Under the pieces are notes generated by a model. That model saw nothing but the letters and a program-made list of their open reading frames with translations. It ran no database searches and was not told the origin of the DNA. Positions 49,490-59,186 of a stretch of DNA of 64,000 nt are shown here, piece by piece; the stretch's first letter is position 1; each line of letters starts with the position of its first letter. The position numbers and the translations under genes were made by a program. This DNA comes from JBBQCW01 sp038319025 (GTDB lineage Bacteria > Actinomycetota > Thermoleophilia > Solirubrobacterales > Solirubrobacteraceae), in the NCBI GenBank assembly GCA_038319025.1, contig JBBQCW010000003.1, forward strand, positions 1-64,000. The letters are read 5' to 3'.

Positions 49490-50593
49490 ATGAAGATTCG
49501 CGCCGCCGTCCTTGAAGAATTCGGTCAGCCGCTGGTCGTGCAGGAGGTGGATCTCGCCGGGCCAGGGCGAGGTGAGGTGCTGGTGCGCCTCGTCGCGTGC
49601 GGCATCTGCCACACCGACATGTACACGGCGTCCGGAGCCGACCCGTCGGGCTACGCGCCGACCGTCCTGGGCCATGAGGGCGCCGGCGTCGTCGAGGCGC
49701 TCGGCGAGGGCGTCACGTCGCTCGCCGTCGGTGATCACGTCGTCACGCTGTTCTCGCCCCAGTGCCGCGAGTGCATCCACTGCGTGGACGACCGCACCAA
49801 CCTGTGCCTGGCGATTCGCGAGCAGCAGAACCTCGGGTTCCTGCCCGACGGGACGACCCGCCTTTCCCGCCACGGCGAGCCGATCCGGCATTTCATGGGG
49901 ACTTCGACGTTCGCCGAAGCGACCGTGATGCCGGAGATCGCCCTGGCCAAGGTCTCCCCGGACGCACCGCTGGATGGTGCGGCCCTGTTCGCGTGTGGCC
50001 TATCGACCGGCATGGGTGCCGCCATGAACACCGCGAAGGTCACCCCGGGGTCCACCTGCGTCGTCTTCGGCGCGGGAATGGTCGGCTTGGGCGCCGTCGC
50101 CGGCTGCCGGCTGCAGGGTGCCGAGCGCATCATCTGCGTGGACATGTCCGCCGACCGGCTGGAACTGGCGCGCGGCCAGGGTGCCACTGACGTGATGCTC
50201 GGCGGCGAAGGCACCGTCGAGAAGATCCTCGAGATGACCGGCGGCTTCGGCGCCGACTACACCTTCGAAGCGACGGGCATCGTCGCCGTCATGCGGCAGG
50301 CCGTCGAGTCCGCGCGGATGGGATGGGGCCTGGCCACGATGTGCGGAGTGGCCGGCAAAGGGGAGACGCTCGACATCGTCCCCCGCTTTCTCATCACCGG
50401 CCGCCGCGTCGCCGGTTCTTCATTCGGCGGGCTCAAGGGCCGGGACGGCGTGCCTGCCCTCGTGGACCGGTGGCTGGCGGGGGACATCGACGTGCGGCCC
50501 TTCCTCTCTCACGAGGTCACGCTGGACGAGGTGAACCGCGGCTTTGACCTGATGCACGCGCAGGACGGCATCCGCACCGTCATCCGTTTCTGA
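49490..50593 (+). CDS. Zinc-dependent alcohol dehydrogenase, class III-like
   Basis: The 367-residue protein contains the catalytic-zinc motif GICHTDMYT and GHEGAGVVEALGEGV, the structural-zinc Cys set CRECIHCVDDRTNLC, and a Rossmann motif VFGAGMVGLGAVAG. The length and the sequence fit class III (S-hydroxymethyl thiol) dehydrogenases, used for formaldehyde removal with mycothiol or glutathione. The cofactor thiol cannot be read from the sequence. Confidence 0.85.
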   Translation: MKIRAAVLEEFGQPLVVQEVDLAGPGRGEVLVRLVACGICHTDMYTASGADPSGYAPTVLGHEGAGVVEALGEGVTSLAVGDHVVTLFSPQCRECIHCVDDRTNLCLAIREQQNLGFLPDGTTRLSRHGEPIRHFMGTSTFAEATVMPEIALAKVSPDAPLDGAALFACGLSTGMGAAMNTAKVTPGSTCVVFGAGMVGLGAVAGCRLQGAERIICVDMSADRLELARGQGATDVMLGGEGTVEKILEMTGGFGADYTFEATGIVAVMRQAVESARMGWGLATMCGVAGKGETLDIVPRFLITGRRVAGSSFGGLKGRDGVPALVDRWLAGDIDVRPFLSHEVTLDEVNRGFDLMHAQDGIRTVIRF

Positions 50594-50602
50594 GCAGCGC
50601 GG

Positions 50603-50974
50603 TCAGCGCGGCTTCATCGTGGCTCGGTACACGAGCCAGACCATCACGCCCTGCAGCGGTAGCCGTGCGTAGAGCGTGCGGCGCCCGCCGGGGACGTGAT
50701 TCTCGAACCGGTCGGCGTCGATCGCCATCTGCACGTTGGCCGGGAACACCGCGATCAGCGTGAGGATCGATAGGACGCCACCGGCGCGACGCGTAGGCGG
50801 AAACATGGACAATGCGGCTCCGGCCATCTCGACCACCCCGGCGGCCTGGTGCAGCTCACGCGGCTTGGGCAGCGACGGGGGCATCATCGGGTCATAAAAC
50901 TCCGGATTGACGAAATGGTTGATGCCGGCGGCGAACATGAGGGGGCCGGTGAACACACGGGCAATGAGATTCAT
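50603..50974 (-). CDS. DoxX-family membrane protein
   Basis: The 123-residue product starts at ATG 50,974 (MNLIARVFTGPLMFAAGINHF) and carries four hydrophobic segments and the DoxX-type NHFVNPEFYDPMMPP and MAGAALSMFPPTRRAGG. Related proteins are linked to redox and quinone biology. The start codon shares bases with the divergent gene's start. Confidence 0.75.
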   Translation of the reverse strand: MNLIARVFTGPLMFAAGINHFVNPEFYDPMMPPSLPKPRELHQAAGVVEMAGAALSMFPPTRRAGGVLSILTLIAVFPANVQMAIDADRFENHVPGGRRTLYARLPLQGVMVWLVYRATMKPR

Positions 50975-52127
50975 GCAATGCATTCCATCACGGGGACGGC
51001 CGCTGGTCGCGGCAGGCCTGGTCGCGGCGGCCCTGACGGCAAGCCTTGGACCTGGCGGGGCAGGCGCCGCCGGCGTGCCCTGCTCGGATCCCGTGACCGC
51101 GGCGGCCGTGCGCGCCGCGCCGGCCTCGCTGCGTTTCGGCATCACCCCCGGGGTGCAGACCGGCCAGCTCGGCATTGGCCCGATCCCGCCCCGGACGGCC
51201 GCACCTTTCGTCCGTCAGGTGGCGGCCTTGAGGGCGTTGCGCCCGAGTGGTCGACCATTCGTCCTGCGACTCCATCGCTTCTTCTGGTCGGGCGGGCGGC
51301 CGGAGGAGCGCCGGTTCCTGGCGCTCGCCCATCGCTACACCCGGGCCGGGTTCCAGGTGGAGCTGCAGTTGCGCTATCACCCGGCGGCGGCGCAGGAAGG
51401 CCATGTGGCTGCCTGGGTGGCCTACGTGCGCGACGTGGTGCGCCGCTTCGGCGCCGACCGCGGGGTCGTTGGGCTACAGGTGACCAACGAGGTCAACCTG
51501 ACGTTCTCCCCGGACTCCTCGGACGGCGGATTCCGTGGCGCGCGTGAGGCGCTGGTGCGCGGCGTGATCGCCGCCCACGACGAAGCTCATCGTCGTGGTT
51601 ATCACCAGCTCGGGATCGGCTTCAACTGGGCCTACCGGGGCGCTCCGGATGCCGATGTCGCCTACTGGCATGACCTGCGCGCCCGCGGGGGTAACCGCTT
51701 CATACGCGCGGTGGACTGGCTGGGCGTTGACGCCTACCCCGGCACATTCCTGCCCACGGCGAGCACGCAGGCGCAACTGCGGGATGGCCTGCTAACCGCG
51801 CTGGCCACTGCTCGCTGCCTGGCGACGACGGCAGGTTTCCCCCGCACCACGCCTCTGCACATCGAGGAGACGGGATGGCCCACTTCGGCCACGCGGACGG
51901 AGGCCGAGCAGGCCGACGCCGCTCGCGTGTTGCTCGACACCGCTCACCGTTACGCCGGGACGTACGGCCTGCGCGACATGCGGTGGTTCAACCTGCGCGA
52001 CGGCGACTCCACGCGGCCGGGTTTCCAGACGCGGTACGGCCTGCTGCGCGATGACTACTCCCGCAAGCCGGCTTTCGGGGTCGTGCGCGACCGGTTCAGT
52101 CGGTATTCGATGCGGGCCGAACCATGA
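50973..52127 (+). CDS. Secreted clan-A type glycoside hydrolase
   Basis: The 384-residue protein has a signal peptide (about 1-33). It carries a TIM-barrel pattern: FVLRLHRFFW, an acid/base Glu in VTNEVNL, GVDAYPGTF, and a nucleophile Glu in HIEETGWPTS. The ETGWP element recalls GH17 and related beta-glucanases. The substrate is likely a plant or microbial beta-glucan, by inference. Confidence 0.6.
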   Translation: MQCIPSRGRPLVAAGLVAAALTASLGPGGAGAAGVPCSDPVTAAAVRAAPASLRFGITPGVQTGQLGIGPIPPRTAAPFVRQVAALRALRPSGRPFVLRLHRFFWSGGRPEERRFLALAHRYTRAGFQVELQLRYHPAAAQEGHVAAWVAYVRDVVRRFGADRGVVGLQVTNEVNLTFSPDSSDGGFRGAREALVRGVIAAHDEAHRRGYHQLGIGFNWAYRGAPDADVAYWHDLRARGGNRFIRAVDWLGVDAYPGTFLPTASTQAQLRDGLLTALATARCLATTAGFPRTTPLHIEETGWPTSATRTEAEQADAARVLLDTAHRYAGTYGLRDMRWFNLRDGDSTRPGFQTRYGLLRDDYSRKPAFGVVRDRFSRYSMRAEP

Positions 52128-52534
52128 GCGCCGAGGGCTACTCCGGAACCCCGCTCGCGCGCAAGCTCGGCATCACCGAGGGCGACGTGATCGCTTTGCT
52201 CAGCGCGCCGGCCGGGTTTCTTGAGCTACTGCCTGATCTCCCGCCCGACGTGGTGTTCCGCGCTCACGCCAGGGGCCGGTTCGCGATGGCGATCAGCTTC
52301 CAGACCGACCGCGCTGTGTTGGAGCGCCGCATCGAGCCCGTGCTGCGCGGCCTGCCCGCCGCCGGGGCGCTTTGGGTCGCCTGGCCGAAGAAGGCATCGA
52401 AGGTGCCGACCGACATCACCGAGGACACCATCCGCGAGGTGGTGCTTCCGCGCGGACTGGTGGATGTGAAGGTCTGCGCGATCGACGCGACCTGGTCGGG
52501 GCTGAAGGTAGTCCGGCGCAGGGAACTGCGCTGA
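52124..52534 (+). CDS. DUF3052 family protein
   Basis: The 136-residue product overlaps the glycosidase stop. It shows GYSGTPLARKLGI at the start and LWVAWPKKASKVPTDITEDTIREVVLPRGLVDVKVCAID, the family core. DUF3052 proteins are small cytosolic actinobacterial proteins of unknown role. The length is normal. Confidence 0.85.
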   Translation: MSAEGYSGTPLARKLGITEGDVIALLSAPAGFLELLPDLPPDVVFRAHARGRFAMAISFQTDRAVLERRIEPVLRGLPAAGALWVAWPKKASKVPTDITEDTIREVVLPRGLVDVKVCAIDATWSGLKVVRRRELR

Positions 52535-52576
52535 GGTACTGACGCCACAAGCAGGGTCCCGCGTTACCGTCGGTGA

Positions 52577-53989
52577 ATGCTCCGGTACCGATCCGTCCTT
52601 CTGGGCCTCCTCATCGCGGGCATGGTGCTCACGCCCGCGAGCGGTGCCGCGGCTTCGGTCATCTCCATCCCGGGCCATAGCGGCGCGGCACGCTTTGAGG
52701 ACCCAGTCGTCCTGACCGGTGCGCAGGCGCCGGCGCTGCTGACGGCCATTCCCTCGCGCGTGGTGGCGTTTGCGTGGACCGGCCGCCGCTGGCGCCAATT
52801 CCCCGTGCAGGTGGACGAGCGGGCGGTCGTCGACCTCGGGCAGGTCTACCACGGCACTCGCACCGGCATCCCGGTATCCGTCTACACCGACCCCAACACG
52901 TTCACCGGCCCGGACCCTGACCCCCGACTGGATGCCAACGACGAGATCGCCTTCATGGATCGCGACACTGGGCGCCGCGCCGCACACGCCGGTCGGCCTG
53001 CCGGAGTGCTCTCCGCACCGGCCACCACCGTGCGGGTGCACGATCCGATCGGCGGTGGCACGCGTTACGCCTACCTTTTCCTCGCCCGCTCCTCCAAGCT
53101 GTCACCGGGCGCCGGCCGCGACTACGTGAACTACAAATTTGCTCTCGCCGCGGGTGACTACCGCACGAAGTACCGCTTCAGCACCGGCCCGAACCCCGAG
53201 ACGTCGACGGTCACCACGCCGTACTGGTCGGCGGCCTTCGGCGACCGCTGGACGTTCGACGACCTGCGCGTGACGGCGGGCAGGGCGACCGGTGCCGACG
53301 TCTTGGACCGGCTCACGGCCCAGTTTGCGCCGACGACATGCACCCGCAGCGAGCAGACATTCCGCACCGGCGAGGGCGCGTTCATCGCCAACATCGACGG
53401 GCCGGTGCGCGCGATCCGCTCGTACATCGGCGCAAACAGCGGGCCGTTCACCGAGCGTGACCAGATCATGTACGACCGCCGGCAGGACATCCGCACGTTC
53501 CTGCGGGTCCATCCGATCCCGGGCGTCATGGACCTGATGGACTGGTCCCGCGCGGCGCTCGGCATGCAGTACCGCAACTCGCTGCAGCACAACCCGGTGA
53601 CGGTTGACGGCGTCCCGGATGCTGTTGTGCCCGGGGCGGCGGACTGGGAGCAGATCACCGGAAAGCAAGGCACCGTCACCAGCATTCAGCGATATGACGC
53701 CATGCCCGCGGGAACGCTGACGACGACTTTCCGCTTGGACCAGTTCGCCCCGCCGCCGAGCACGTTGCTCCTATGCACCGGCGACGGCGACGCCATCGGG
53801 GAAAGCGGCGCACGAGTCACGAGCGCAATCCCCAACACCGACCCCGCGATCGGGCCTGCGGCCGACTTCCGAACGGTGCGCACGCTGTACATGGACCCGC
53901 CCGGCGGCGGCGTTGCGCAGGGCAACGCCCGCTCGAGCGAAGCGCGTGCCGGGCTGACGACCCGCAGCGCGACGTACCGCCCGGGCTAG
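52577..53989 (+). CDS. Secreted protein of unknown function
   Basis: The 470-residue product has an N-terminal signal peptide (residues 1-27) and a beta-rich mature protein with DANDEIAFMDRDTG, several aromatic/acidic strands and a Cys near residue 255. I find no catalytic motif and no membrane segment. The Asp-rich stretch could bind calcium. The stop overlaps a convergent gene in CTAG. Confidence 0.6.
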   Translation: MLRYRSVLLGLLIAGMVLTPASGAAASVISIPGHSGAARFEDPVVLTGAQAPALLTAIPSRVVAFAWTGRRWRQFPVQVDERAVVDLGQVYHGTRTGIPVSVYTDPNTFTGPDPDPRLDANDEIAFMDRDTGRRAAHAGRPAGVLSAPATTVRVHDPIGGGTRYAYLFLARSSKLSPGAGRDYVNYKFALAAGDYRTKYRFSTGPNPETSTVTTPYWSAAFGDRWTFDDLRVTAGRATGADVLDRLTAQFAPTTCTRSEQTFRTGEGAFIANIDGPVRAIRSYIGANSGPFTERDQIMYDRRQDIRTFLRVHPIPGVMDLMDWSRAALGMQYRNSLQHNPVTVDGVPDAVVPGAADWEQITGKQGTVTSIQRYDAMPAGTLTTTFRLDQFAPPPSTLLLCTGDGDAIGESGARVTSAIPNTDPAIGPAADFRTVRTLYMDPPGGGVAQGNARSSEARAGLTTRSATYRPG

Positions 53990-54552
53990 GCGCCTGAGCG
54001 CGGCGGGGGCCAGTCGTCGGGCATCTCGAGCTCCTCGTCGCCGACGCTGACCACGACGGGCTCGCCACGCCGCGCGCTGATGCTCAGCGCCACGTCAGGA
54101 AGGTCGGTGTCAAACAGCGCCATCGCGACGTTGCGCCCACCCAGCGCTTGCGCCAGAGCGATCACGCCGTGGGCCATGTGCTCCAGGCCGCCGATCGTGC
54201 CCGTCAGTCGGACCTCGCCGTTGGCGTCGAAGGCGACGCCGACGTTGGGCAGCTGGCGCAGGTCCATCGGTAGCGCGGGAGGCTTGCCGTCCAGCGGGAT
54301 CGCGTGGGGGAGGGCGACGGTGCGCTCGTCGGCGGTGACCTCGATGGGCGCCAGGCGCGGGCAGTCCACCAGGGCTGGTGCTTCACCCAGGTCACGGTCG
54401 ACGACGGCGATGGCCCGCGCCGCACCCGTGAGGTGTAGGTACTCGCGCAACAGCAGGATCACTTCGTCGAGCCGCGGCCCGACGGTTGCGACGACGGGAA
54501 TCGGGAGCGGCTCGGGCGGCGTGATGCCTGGCGGGTCGTCTGGGTTCGGCAC
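53986..54552 (-). CDS. Unknown cytosolic protein
   Basis: This 188-residue protein has a Pro-rich head, a helical stretch near 30-50 (DEVILLLREYLHLTG), and then strands including SVGDEELEMPDDW near the end. No known domain. It is convergent to the secreted gene at 52,577. Confidence 0.5.
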   Translation of the reverse strand: MPNPDDPPGITPPEPLPIPVVATVGPRLDEVILLLREYLHLTGAARAIAVVDRDLGEAPALVDCPRLAPIEVTADERTVALPHAIPLDGKPPALPMDLRQLPNVGVAFDANGEVRLTGTIGGLEHMAHGVIALAQALGGRNVAMALFDTDLPDVALSISARRGEPVVVSVGDEELEMPDDWPPPRSGA

Positions 54553-54624
54553 GCCGAGAACGCTAGCGAGCGGGCCGTGCCGGTGATCTCGTGGCCCCGC
54601 CGTGGGCTACCATCGCCGCCTTCC

Positions 54625-55617
54625 GTGACTGAGCCCTTCTTCATCGTCGGCAACGACCGCTCCGGCACGACGATGCTGCGGATGATCCTCGACCGCGGGC
54701 CTGATGTGGCCATCCCGCCGGAGTCGATGTTCCTCACGGACCTGGGCGACGAGCTGCGTGGCGCCGCACCCGCGCCGCCGAGCGCGGACGGCCTCATGGA
54801 GCAAGTCTGGTCGCACCCTAAGGTGGCGCTGTGGGAGCTACCCACGACCCACCCACACATTCCGCCGGACCTCGACCCGCAAGCCACGCGGCGGTTCATC
54901 GCTCAGGCGCCGTTCGCCGCGTACGCGCAGCTCAACGGCAAGCCGTTCTGGGCCGACAAGACGCCGCACTACGTCCACCATGTCGACGAGTTACTGACGC
55001 TGTGGCCCGACGCCCGCTTCGTCGTGCTCGTGCGCGACGGACGAGATGTGGCGCTGTCGCTCAGGCGCATGCCGTTCGGGCCCAACAACGCGTGGGCGGC
55101 GGCCAGCTGGTGGGCGCGCGGCATCCGGGCTGGGCAGGAGGCGGCGCTCCAGCATCCCGATCAGGTGATGACCGTCCGCTACGAGGACCTGGCCGAGCGA
55201 CCGGCCGTGGAAGTCCCGCGAATCTGCACGTTCCTGGGCCTGCACTACGGCGAAGACATGTTGGCGATCGAGAAGAGCGACCGTGCCAAGATCGTGGCCG
55301 ATCAGGCGTCCTGGTTCCCGACCTTGTTCGATGGGGTGAACACCACCGCCGTGCGGCGTTGGGAGCGGGAGATGAGCGCCCACGACCGGCGGGTTTTCGA
55401 GGCGCTGGCCGGCGATGAGTTGGCCGCGCTCGGCTACCCGGTATGGACGCCGAAGCCGCCCGCGATCTCCGCACGGCGAGCCCGCTGGTACCAACGCCAG
55501 AATCAGCTGTTGCGCAACGTCAACTTCATCAAGCTGCGCGTGTTTCAGGAGCGCGGACGCGAACTGCGCTTTGCGCTCATGCGCCGGCTGCACGACCCGG
55601 CCAACCGCTCGGCCTGA
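54625..55617 (+). CDS. Sulfotransferase-family protein
   Basis: A GTG at 54,625 gives 330 residues. PAPS-binding motifs are present: VGNDRSGTTMLRMIL at the start (the 5'-phosphosulfate loop) and FVVLVRDGRDVALSLRR (3'-phosphate loop). The enzyme transfers sulfate from PAPS to a carbohydrate or other acceptor. The acceptor is unknown. Confidence 0.85.
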   Translation: MTEPFFIVGNDRSGTTMLRMILDRGPDVAIPPESMFLTDLGDELRGAAPAPPSADGLMEQVWSHPKVALWELPTTHPHIPPDLDPQATRRFIAQAPFAAYAQLNGKPFWADKTPHYVHHVDELLTLWPDARFVVLVRDGRDVALSLRRMPFGPNNAWAAASWWARGIRAGQEAALQHPDQVMTVRYEDLAERPAVEVPRICTFLGLHYGEDMLAIEKSDRAKIVADQASWFPTLFDGVNTTAVRRWEREMSAHDRRVFEALAGDELAALGYPVWTPKPPAISARRARWYQRQNQLLRNVNFIKLRVFQERGRELRFALMRRLHDPANRSA

Positions 55618-56610
55618 TCAGCGCGGAGCGCGGTACGCCGGGAAGAAGCCGTCCCAGTCGATGAGATTGCTGCTCGTGAGCCGCGAGTACGCGTCGGCGT
55701 CGTTCACGGCCTTGCCGATCGTGGCGGGCACGAGGCCACCGGGCGCAAAGCGCTGCTTGAACGCCAGCAGGGAGTCCGCGCGACCGCCAACCCCGCCGCC
55801 CAGATGCAGGACGGCGCAGCCCTCCTCCTGCCCCCACCGGGCCAGCTCGAACAGGGCCAACGTGCTGGCCCCGGCCTTGCGACCCTCCTCTGAGTTGCCG
55901 CCCAGGTGGTAGTGCAGCCAGTGCCCGTCGCCGAACCCGATCACGCTGGCGCACAGCTCATCAGCGGACCGCACATCCACGCGGACCAGGCCGACGTCGG
56001 CGACCAACCCGTTCCAATATTCAGCGTCGAACAGGTAGAAGGGGTCGGCGCCTGCCCGGCGCATCGTCTGCTCGTACAGATCAATGAATCCGTCGAGGTC
56101 CGCAGGGTCAGGGTCGACCGTGGCGATGAGGCCCTGCCCCGCGGCGCGGCGCACCGCCCTGCGGTGATGGGCGTGCATCCCGGCGAGCAGGTCGACGCCC
56201 GACAGATCCCAGGCGACCGTCCCGGCGAGGTCGTTGGTGTGAAACCCCGTGGCCTGCGCGCTCTGCGCGTTGCGGGCCAGCGGATGGTAAAGCGCGAAAG
56301 TGGACACGACCCCGCGGCTGCGGCACCAGTCGTTGTAGCGGGCCGTGAATGCGGCCAGCGGCGGGTCGGAACCCGCGGCTAGCGGGCCGCCGTATCCGTA
56401 CGGCGTGATCACATCGACAGGGTCCTCCCGCAACACGCAGGGGAAGACCACGGCGCCGCCTTGGTCGGCGTGACACAGATAAGCGGAGGTGCCGTTGACC
56501 AGCGCCGCTGACGCGTCGACATACCCCCGCGAGTAGTAGACGTCGGTGACCCCGAGCGCACGTACCAACTCGTCCCACTCCGCGGCCGGGACCTCGAAGG
56601 CGCCGGTCAC
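55618..56610 (-). CDS. FemAB/GNAT-type acyltransferase
   Basis: The start GTG 56,610 lies two bases after the upstream stop. The 330-residue protein has two related N-acyltransferase-like halves, with DLYEQTMRRAGADPFYLF and ASTLALFELARWGQEEGCAVLHLGGG near the C terminus, typical of FemAB-like and BioF2-like enzymes. Such proteins add residues or acyl groups to wall precursors or sugars. It is the last gene of an ABC-2 exporter operon. Confidence 0.7.
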   Translation of the reverse strand: MTGAFEVPAAEWDELVRALGVTDVYYSRGYVDASAALVNGTSAYLCHADQGGAVVFPCVLREDPVDVITPYGYGGPLAAGSDPPLAAFTARYNDWCRSRGVVSTFALYHPLARNAQSAQATGFHTNDLAGTVAWDLSGVDLLAGMHAHHRRAVRRAAGQGLIATVDPDPADLDGFIDLYEQTMRRAGADPFYLFDAEYWNGLVADVGLVRVDVRSADELCASVIGFGDGHWLHYHLGGNSEEGRKAGASTLALFELARWGQEEGCAVLHLGGGVGGRADSLLAFKQRFAPGGLVPATIGKAVNDADAYSRLTSSNLIDWDGFFPAYRAPR

Positions 56611-56612
56611 GT

Positions 56613-57362
56613 TCAGCCCCGCTTGGCTTCCCAGCTGAAGCCGCGGATGGCGAAGAACACGCCGAACGCCGTCCACGCCGCGATCACCGCGAGTTGCCCG
56701 GCGTTGTCCGCCAGCGAGGTGCCGTGCACCATCGCTGCCGACAGTCCGTCGATCACATGCACGAGCGGCAGGACCTCCGCGACGTCGCGCAGGAACTTCG
56801 GCGCATGGTTCACGTCGTAGAACACGCCGCTGATGAAGATGATCGGCAGGAACACGATGTTCACGTAGGCGGGCGCGGAATCGAAGTTGGGGATCACGTG
56901 CGAGTAGGCGATGCCGAGCGAGGCGAAGCACGCGACGCCGGCCACCGTGAACACCAAGAGTTCAAGCCAGTCCTTCGGCCAGCCGATGCCGAAGAAGACC
57001 CGACCGGCGACGACGATGATCACGACCTGGATGACCGCGTTGGTGACTGCGTTGCCCACGATCCCGCCCATGTAGGCGCCGGTCGAGAGCGGGGTGCCGC
57101 GGATACGTTTGAGTACGCCCTGCTCGCGCAGAAAGGTCAGGTTCATGGCCAGGGCACTGAAGGTGGTGGCCATGATCGATAGCCCCGCGATACCGGGGAG
57201 CAGCACGTTCAGATCCGCTTGGTTGCCCGAGAAGATCGCTCCGAAAAGGGTCAGGAACAGGAGCGGCAGGGCGAAGTTGAAGAACGCCGCCGAGGGGTTG
57301 CGCCAGAACATGGTCCGCTCCAGGCGGTACTGGCGCCAGGTGGAGCCGAGTGCGTCATGCAT
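56613..57362 (-). CDS. ABC-2 type exporter permease
   Basis: The 249-residue protein has six TM segments and the ABC-2 pattern NPSAAFFNFALPLLFLTLFG, TTFSALAMNLTFLREQGVLKRIRGTPL and the C-terminal LPLVHVIDGL. It forms an exporter with the overlapping ATPase gene. Substrate unknown; drug or lipid-linked sugar export is typical. Confidence 0.85.
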   Translation of the reverse strand: MHDALGSTWRQYRLERTMFWRNPSAAFFNFALPLLFLTLFGAIFSGNQADLNVLLPGIAGLSIMATTFSALAMNLTFLREQGVLKRIRGTPLSTGAYMGGIVGNAVTNAVIQVVIIVVAGRVFFGIGWPKDWLELLVFTVAGVACFASLGIAYSHVIPNFDSAPAYVNIVFLPIIFISGVFYDVNHAPKFLRDVAEVLPLVHVIDGLSAAMVHGTSLADNAGQLAVIAAWTAFGVFFAIRGFSWEAKRG

Positions 57363-58245
57363 CGCTGGGGCCCTCCGCCTGTGCCGCGGCCGGTGCGGCC
57401 GGTTCCGCTGTCAACTCCAGATACACGTCCTCCAGGCTGGGCCGCGTGACGGCCAGTTCGCGCACCGACTCGCCGCGGGCGATCGCCTCGCCGGTGAGGC
57501 GGTGCAGCAGTGCTGTCGGATCGTCGACCTGCTCCTCACGGAGCACGCCGCCCTCATCTCGCCAGGCCACCCGCACATGGGTGTTGGCGCCCACACCCAG
57601 TTCACGCGGGGAGCCCACCGCCTGGATCACGCCGTCCTTGATGATGGCCACACGATCCGCCAGTTCCTGGGCTTCGTCGAGGTAGTGCGTGGTGAGCAGG
57701 ATCGTCTTGCCGAGATCGCGCAGCGAGCGGATCGTGTCCCACGATGCGCGCCGCGCCGCCGGGTCAAACCCTGTCGTCGGTTCGTCGAGAAAGACCAGTT
57801 CCGGATCTCCGATCAGCGCGAGCGCCAGATCCAGCCGCCGGCTCTGTCCACCGGACAGTTCGCGCGCGAAGGCGTCCTGCTTCTCGCCCAGTCCGACAAC
57901 GGCGATCGTTTCGTCCACATCGCGGGGGTGCGGGTACATCTTGGCCCAGTGTGCGACGGCTTCGCGCACCCGGACGTGGCGGTACATGCCGGTCGACTGC
58001 AGGACGATCCCGGACCGCTGGCGCAACCCCAGCGGGCGATCACCTGGGTCAAAGCCCAGCACGCTGACCTCGCCGGACGTCCGTAGCCGGTAGCCCTCGA
58101 GGATCTCGACGGTGGTCGTCTTCCCAGCCCCGTTGGGGCCCAGCAGGCCGAACACCTCGCCGCGCTCGACGGTGAAGGAGATGCCGCGCACCGCCTCCAC
58201 GTCGCCGTAGCGCTTATGCAGGTTGGTGACATCGATGGCCGGCAT
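57355..58245 (-). CDS. ABC exporter ATP-binding protein (DrrA-like)
   Basis: ATG 58,245 gives 296 residues. Motifs are GPNGAGKTT (Walker A), LSGGQSRRLDLALAL (signature), LVFLDEPTTGFD (Walker B) and TTHYLDEA (switch). A C-terminal regulatory domain follows residue 215, as in DrrA-type exporters. It overlaps the permease by eight bases and is the first gene of the operon. Confidence 0.9.
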   Translation of the reverse strand: MPAIDVTNLHKRYGDVEAVRGISFTVERGEVFGLLGPNGAGKTTTVEILEGYRLRTSGEVSVLGFDPGDRPLGLRQRSGIVLQSTGMYRHVRVREAVAHWAKMYPHPRDVDETIAVVGLGEKQDAFARELSGGQSRRLDLALALIGDPELVFLDEPTTGFDPAARRASWDTIRSLRDLGKTILLTTHYLDEAQELADRVAIIKDGVIQAVGSPRELGVGANTHVRVAWRDEGGVLREEQVDDPTALLHRLTGEAIARGESVRELAVTRPSLEDVYLELTAEPAAPAAAQAEGPSDA

Positions 58246-58282
58246 CGTGCTCAAGGGGTGCAAGCATGGCAGGATCGGCTCG

Positions 58283-59149
58283 ATGGCCACCTTGTGCGCC
58301 TGCATTGACATCGGCACGAACACCACGCGACTGCTGGTGGCCGAGCGGACTGAACGTGGTCTGCGCACCGTGGCGGCCGAGCGCGAGTTCGTCGCTCTGG
58401 CGGAGGACTCGTCGGCCGGCTCAGAAGCGCTTGTTCAGATCGTGGTGCGGCAGGTGGGTTCGGCGCGGGCGCACGGAGCGGGACGCGTGCGCATCGTGGG
58501 GACGGCGGCGCTGCGCGGGTTGCTCGACCGCGAGCGCCTGTGTTCGCGCATCACCGCGGCGGCCGGGGTGCCGGTAGAGGTCCTGACGCCCGCCCAAGAA
58601 GCTCGCTTCGCGTTCCTCGGCGCCACCGCGACGCTGGATCCGGCCCGCGCGGGGGAGGTGGCCGTGGTCGATGTGGGCGGTGGGTCCACCGAAGTGGCGG
58701 TGGGAACCGTCCGCGACCGGCACCCGCGCTGGTGGGCTTCGTTGGCGACCGGATCCGCTGTCCTCTCGCGCGAGCACGTGCACCACGACCCGCCCACACC
58801 CGGCGACTTGACGGCCCTGCGCGAGGCGGCCAATGCGGTGTTCTCCGCTGAGGTCATCCCAAGATGTGAGCGTGCGTTCGCGGTGGGCGGCAGCGCGGCG
58901 TCGCTGTCGCGGATCGTCGGACCCGTCGTCACGAACGACGCCGTCGATCGGGCGCTGGCGCTGCTGACCGCAGCGCCGTCGAAGGACGTGGCCGCGGCAC
59001 ATGGCTTGGATGCCCGGCGGGTCCGCGTGCTACCCGCAGGGATACTGCTCCTGGCGGGCGCCGGTGCAGCGCTCTCCTCGCCGCTCGTCGTTGCCGGCGG
59101 GGGACTGCGCGAGGGCATTCTTCTCGACGTCGCTGGGGACCCAGGCTGA
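58283..59149 (+). CDS. Ppx/GppA exopolyphosphatase, short form
   Basis: The 288-residue protein has the two ATPase-like lobes of the family: CIDIGTNTTRLLVAE, AALRG and the catalytic EAR motif, DVGGGSTEVAVG, and SASLSRIVG with GGGLREG at the end. It lacks the C-terminal HD-like domain found in longer Ppx and GppA proteins. An HD protein is encoded separately further down the same locus. The gene is divergent from the ABC exporter. Confidence 0.85.
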   Translation: MATLCACIDIGTNTTRLLVAERTERGLRTVAAEREFVALAEDSSAGSEALVQIVVRQVGSARAHGAGRVRIVGTAALRGLLDRERLCSRITAAAGVPVEVLTPAQEARFAFLGATATLDPARAGEVAVVDVGGGSTEVAVGTVRDRHPRWWASLATGSAVLSREHVHHDPPTPGDLTALREAANAVFSAEVIPRCERAFAVGGSAASLSRIVGPVVTNDAVDRALALLTAAPSKDVAAAHGLDARRVRVLPAGILLLAGAGAALSSPLVVAGGGLREGILLDVAGDPG

Positions 59150-59186
59150 TCACACCGCGCTATAGGCACCTGCGAGACTCACCGCC

